Shown here one piece after another: positions 60,834-64,000 of a stretch of 64,000 nt of DNA. Origin of the DNA: Rotaria socialis (lineage: Eukaryota > Rotifera > Eurotatoria > Philodinida > Philodinidae); NCBI GenBank assembly GCA_905331475.1, contig CAJNYU010003187.1:124001-188000 (forward strand), read 5' to 3'. Each line of letters starts with the position of its first letter. Within the stretch, counting starts at the first letter, position 1. The notes beneath the pieces were generated by a model. That model made no database searches. It saw nothing but the letters and a program-made list of their open reading frames with translations, and was not told the DNA's origin. The translations under genes were made by a program, and so were the position numbers.

Positions 60834-63800
60834 TTTAGGAGTTTGAATAAAGGAAAAAAAACAATTGAAGGATATTCACCTATTAATAATTATATAATCG
60901 GCAAAATATCTTATCAAGGGAGATAAAAAAAGAACTATGAAATAATTACAAACAGATGAAGTTCATACGGGTTGCATTTGAAAAAATTCATTCATGGTTT
61001 AGATGTGTTATCGGATTGTTAATCAGTATGTAATGCTATCCCACAACTTTTGACAACTATTCATAATATTTTCTTCTTTTGTCACACTCTTTGTTTTTTG
61101 GTTAGAAACATGTGAATTATACTGTCTATGAAAGAGATGTAAATGGGCATAGATAGAGGAAACAGAAAAAGGAAATTAAGGAAAAACACGAGAAGACGAC
61201 GAAAAGAAAGATGTTCGTCGGAAAAAACGAGATCGACACAGAAAACCGGCAACGCATTATACTAAGGATCATAAAAGAGCAGCAATACAAACAAAGTGTT
61301 AACTGTTGCTTTACTTTGTATTTATAGCGTATGATGAATGATAAAATATGTAAAACTAATCATAATATTGAAAAATACATTAGATGAAGTTGTAAAAGTC
61401 TATTCTAAAGATTTGAAAAAATCAAACAAAGCATATTTGTTTTGAATTACGTATTTCAATCGGCTATATCGATCCTCGATACTGTAATTTCCTCTATCAA
61501 GTGAAACGGTTTTATTGTCTGTTGTTGGTTGTATATTGTGTTTCTTGTCTTGTTTTATTGTCAAGACTAATGAAGAACATCATGGTGAACTTATTCTATT
61601 TTTCAACATCACATCATTCGACATGTTATTGTGTTCACTGCATTTTGAAAGCATTATCTAGATGACTATGATAAAGATATTAATATATGCATATTTATGA
61701 AGAAATCAAAAGCTAGTTTAGACATATCCAAGGCTATTCTTTTGTTTTTCTTTCTTTTTCTAATGTTCTGTGTCATTAATCTTTCATTTTGGTGTTTTCT
61801 TAGATTTATTTGTATATTTTCCAACATTCATTAAAGATTTTTCTCTTTCAAATGTAAACAATGAAATTCAGAAACAGTAGAAGAAATGTTTGACAATAAA
61901 TTTAAAAAACGTGTTTATGCGGTCGTCAAAGATTAGCATTAGTTAAGTGTGAATGACGTATCAATAGAAAGTAAACCCTGGGGTTCTCGGAGGCTATTAA
62001 TAATAAGCACAACACTTTATTTAAAATGCAATAGCAACAAAATAGATCTTGTTTGTAATCCGATAAACGCTTCTGATCTTTCATCAATCAATGCCAACAT
62101 TATTCATTCTATTATCTTTAATGCACGCTTGCCATTTTTGTTTTCGTTAAATTATATATGTCAAAGGTCAACCGTAAAAAAGAAATAAGCATGAAAAATT
62201 AATGTTTAAAAAATGATTCGTAAATAGTTAAATTGGTGTGCATTCGACATGGTTGGTATCTATTAATTTAATTAAAAAGTTGAGGACTTTTTCAAGTTCC
62301 AACAATTGCATTTTCTGAGTGGAAATAGTCAAATAAGTTTTGTATTTCCTTAAAATCAATTTTTATTTAGGTAAGTACAAAGGGAGAATTGCTACATTTT
62401 TTTTTTCATTGACGTATATGTCACTAGTCTATTATGTTGTCTAGATTTACTCTTCACACGTTTTATATATCATGCTCGTGACATTGTAATTGCAGTATGA
62501 TTATTTAATGATAATTTTTTTAAAGTTTTTGGTGTAAAAGTGTACGTGTGAATATTAATCAAAGAAGATTTTTTTAAAGAGAGAGACACGAATATTTTTC
62601 AAAATCAAAATGTAAAGGTTCAAATTAATTTTTGAAAAAAATACAAAGAAATAGTGCCATTATGATAGGTTCACTTTGTTTAATTTTAAGAAAATACTCT
62701 CTCGAGTATTTTTACGAACATCATAAACTTAAGTTTAACTGAAATTTTGTTTTTTGATGCATCAAATTATATATTGAAGAATAAAAACAACTTTTTTATT
62801 ATGGCAGATTATACTTCTTAATCCATCATTGACAACGGAAATTAAAAATACAAATATATATTTCAAGTTGAATACTTAGAAGAGATTTGGATTCAGTTTT
62901 TTAAATATAATATACATTATCAATACTAACTTCAACTCATATTAAATGAACGGTGTAATGCAATATATTTTCATATAAAGCGCTTCTTGATTTTTGTTAG
63001 CAAGTCTAAATTCAACTGATTTTAAAGTTAAAATTAGTTATCATTGTACATATTTTGTAATGCATGTTATCGTAACATAGGTAGATTAAAAGCGACGGTT
63101 TAAAAATTGAATGACTCTATCAAACATGTAAGATGTATACTGAAGTATTTTCTACTCAAACACTTCTAACCACATTATGATGCTAGTGTTGATCTGCTCC
63201 ATGTCATATTTCAAAGTGTTATTACAGAAATAGAAGTGTTTATTTTTAGTTTGAACGTAATAGAAGATACAATGACAGATGCACTTTCGCTATAAAACGA
63301 TGGGAAATTTTAATGAAAAAATATTTTTTTATTTGATTTTTGTTAAATCTCAATCAATGTTTTCAAATCTAGATAGTTATATTATTAGCGACTTGATTTT
63401 TCTGATATTCTACCAATGAGTCGTTTACAAGAACGTTTCTCAGAGTAGGAAAATATGAACAAGATGAAAAGTTGTCACATTTTCTAACATCTTGTCTGAG
63501 AAAAAAATACAAAACACAGCGTAAATCCTAACAAAACAAAACATATAAGAATCAGGTATATTTTGTGCGATTTGTGTGATGTTGTAAAATTTTTTACAGA
63601 AGGTTTTAGTGGCTACAACAGCTCTTCATCGCATCGAATTAATCTTTTAACATTACAAAACACCGTTCAAACATATATTATTGTTAGGTTTCTTATCATC
63701 AACTTAAAGCTACAACCTCGTCGGTAAAAAGAATAACACATAATATGATACAGTAGACAAAATTCAGTTTAGTTTTAGAGATTTGCTTTAGTTTCAAATC

Positions 63801-64000
63801 TTCACAGAAAGCAGTAGATCATAATTATATACGTATTATGAAATATTATCTATAAACTGGTAAAATATGTCGTTATAGTTTTTATTTATTTTACAAAACA
63901 AATATTTAAGTATTAATAATCTGAAATTTAAAGTTGTAATCAAATGAAATAATATCAAAATATTCATATTGAAATCATTTGGCGTGTTCGTGATCCAATG
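60834..64000. other. Gene-poor right end of the window
   Basis: The first 300 nt may be promoter of the four-helix gene. The remaining 2.8 kb is AT-rich with scattered short frames and no recognised gene, RNA, repeat array or mobile element. Confidence 0.5.

Noticed and set aside
61949-62188. 79-residue frame in the right-end region
   Set aside because: No ATG-based support, no family similarity and no splice context.
1-64000. CRISPR arrays, bacterial operons, rRNA or functional tRNA genes
   Set aside because: None seen; the window is intron-rich metazoan DNA. Repeats present are microsatellites without spacer structure. By-eye tRNA detection is limited, so a covariance-model scan would be decisive.

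Overview
This is a eukaryotic, AT-rich, gene-dense window. It carries clearly metazoan genes with many tiny GT-AG introns (mostly 45-70 nt), short intergenic gaps, runs of Asn/Gln/Ser/Thr in the proteins and abundant microsatellites. Together with tandem paralogues and splice acceptors placed a few bases before start codons, this suggests a small protostome animal, most likely a rotifer and perhaps a bdelloid. The organism call is inference: no rRNA, mitochondrial gene or spliced-leader gene was seen. All exon joins were made by eye from splice sites, reading phase and family similarity.

Layout: (1) 1.1-6.9 kb, two tandem forkhead genes of the FoxA class on +. (2) 6.9-12.7 kb, a long AT-rich gene-poor stretch with one weak hAT-like scrap. 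(3) 12.7-20.0 kb on -, PSMD12 (Rpn5, proteasome lid) followed closely by an 18-exon NAGLU. (4) 21.4-25.2 kb on +, a broken and an intact copy of a secreted, intronless MuiA-like (DUF4140/DUF4139) protein. (5) 26.7-28.4 kb on -, WTAP (m6A writer) with a possible small upstream gene. (6) 30.1-32.6 kb, MED30 (+) convergent with a CDK5R1/p35-like Cdk5 activator (-). (7) 36.1-51.2 kb, HSD17B12-like reductase (-) diverging from a same-strand train of U2AF1, PPP6C and an Atrophin/RERE corepressor (+). (8) 52.7-53.5 kb, an unrecognised 228-residue protein. (9) 54.8-59.2 kb on -, two tandem PBX genes. (10) 59.9-60.8 kb on -, a four-helix membrane protein. The last 3 kb shows no recognisable gene.

The genes are mostly unrelated housekeeping and developmental regulators. 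The joint signals are operon-like packing (U2AF1-PPP6C-Atrophin and PSMD12-NAGLU: 90-190 nt gaps, poly(A) signal, then an AG acceptor 2-3 nt before the next ATG), three local duplications (FoxA, MuiA-like, PBX) in different states of divergence, and a 4.3 kb intron in the Atrophin gene that holds a candidate alternative first exon.
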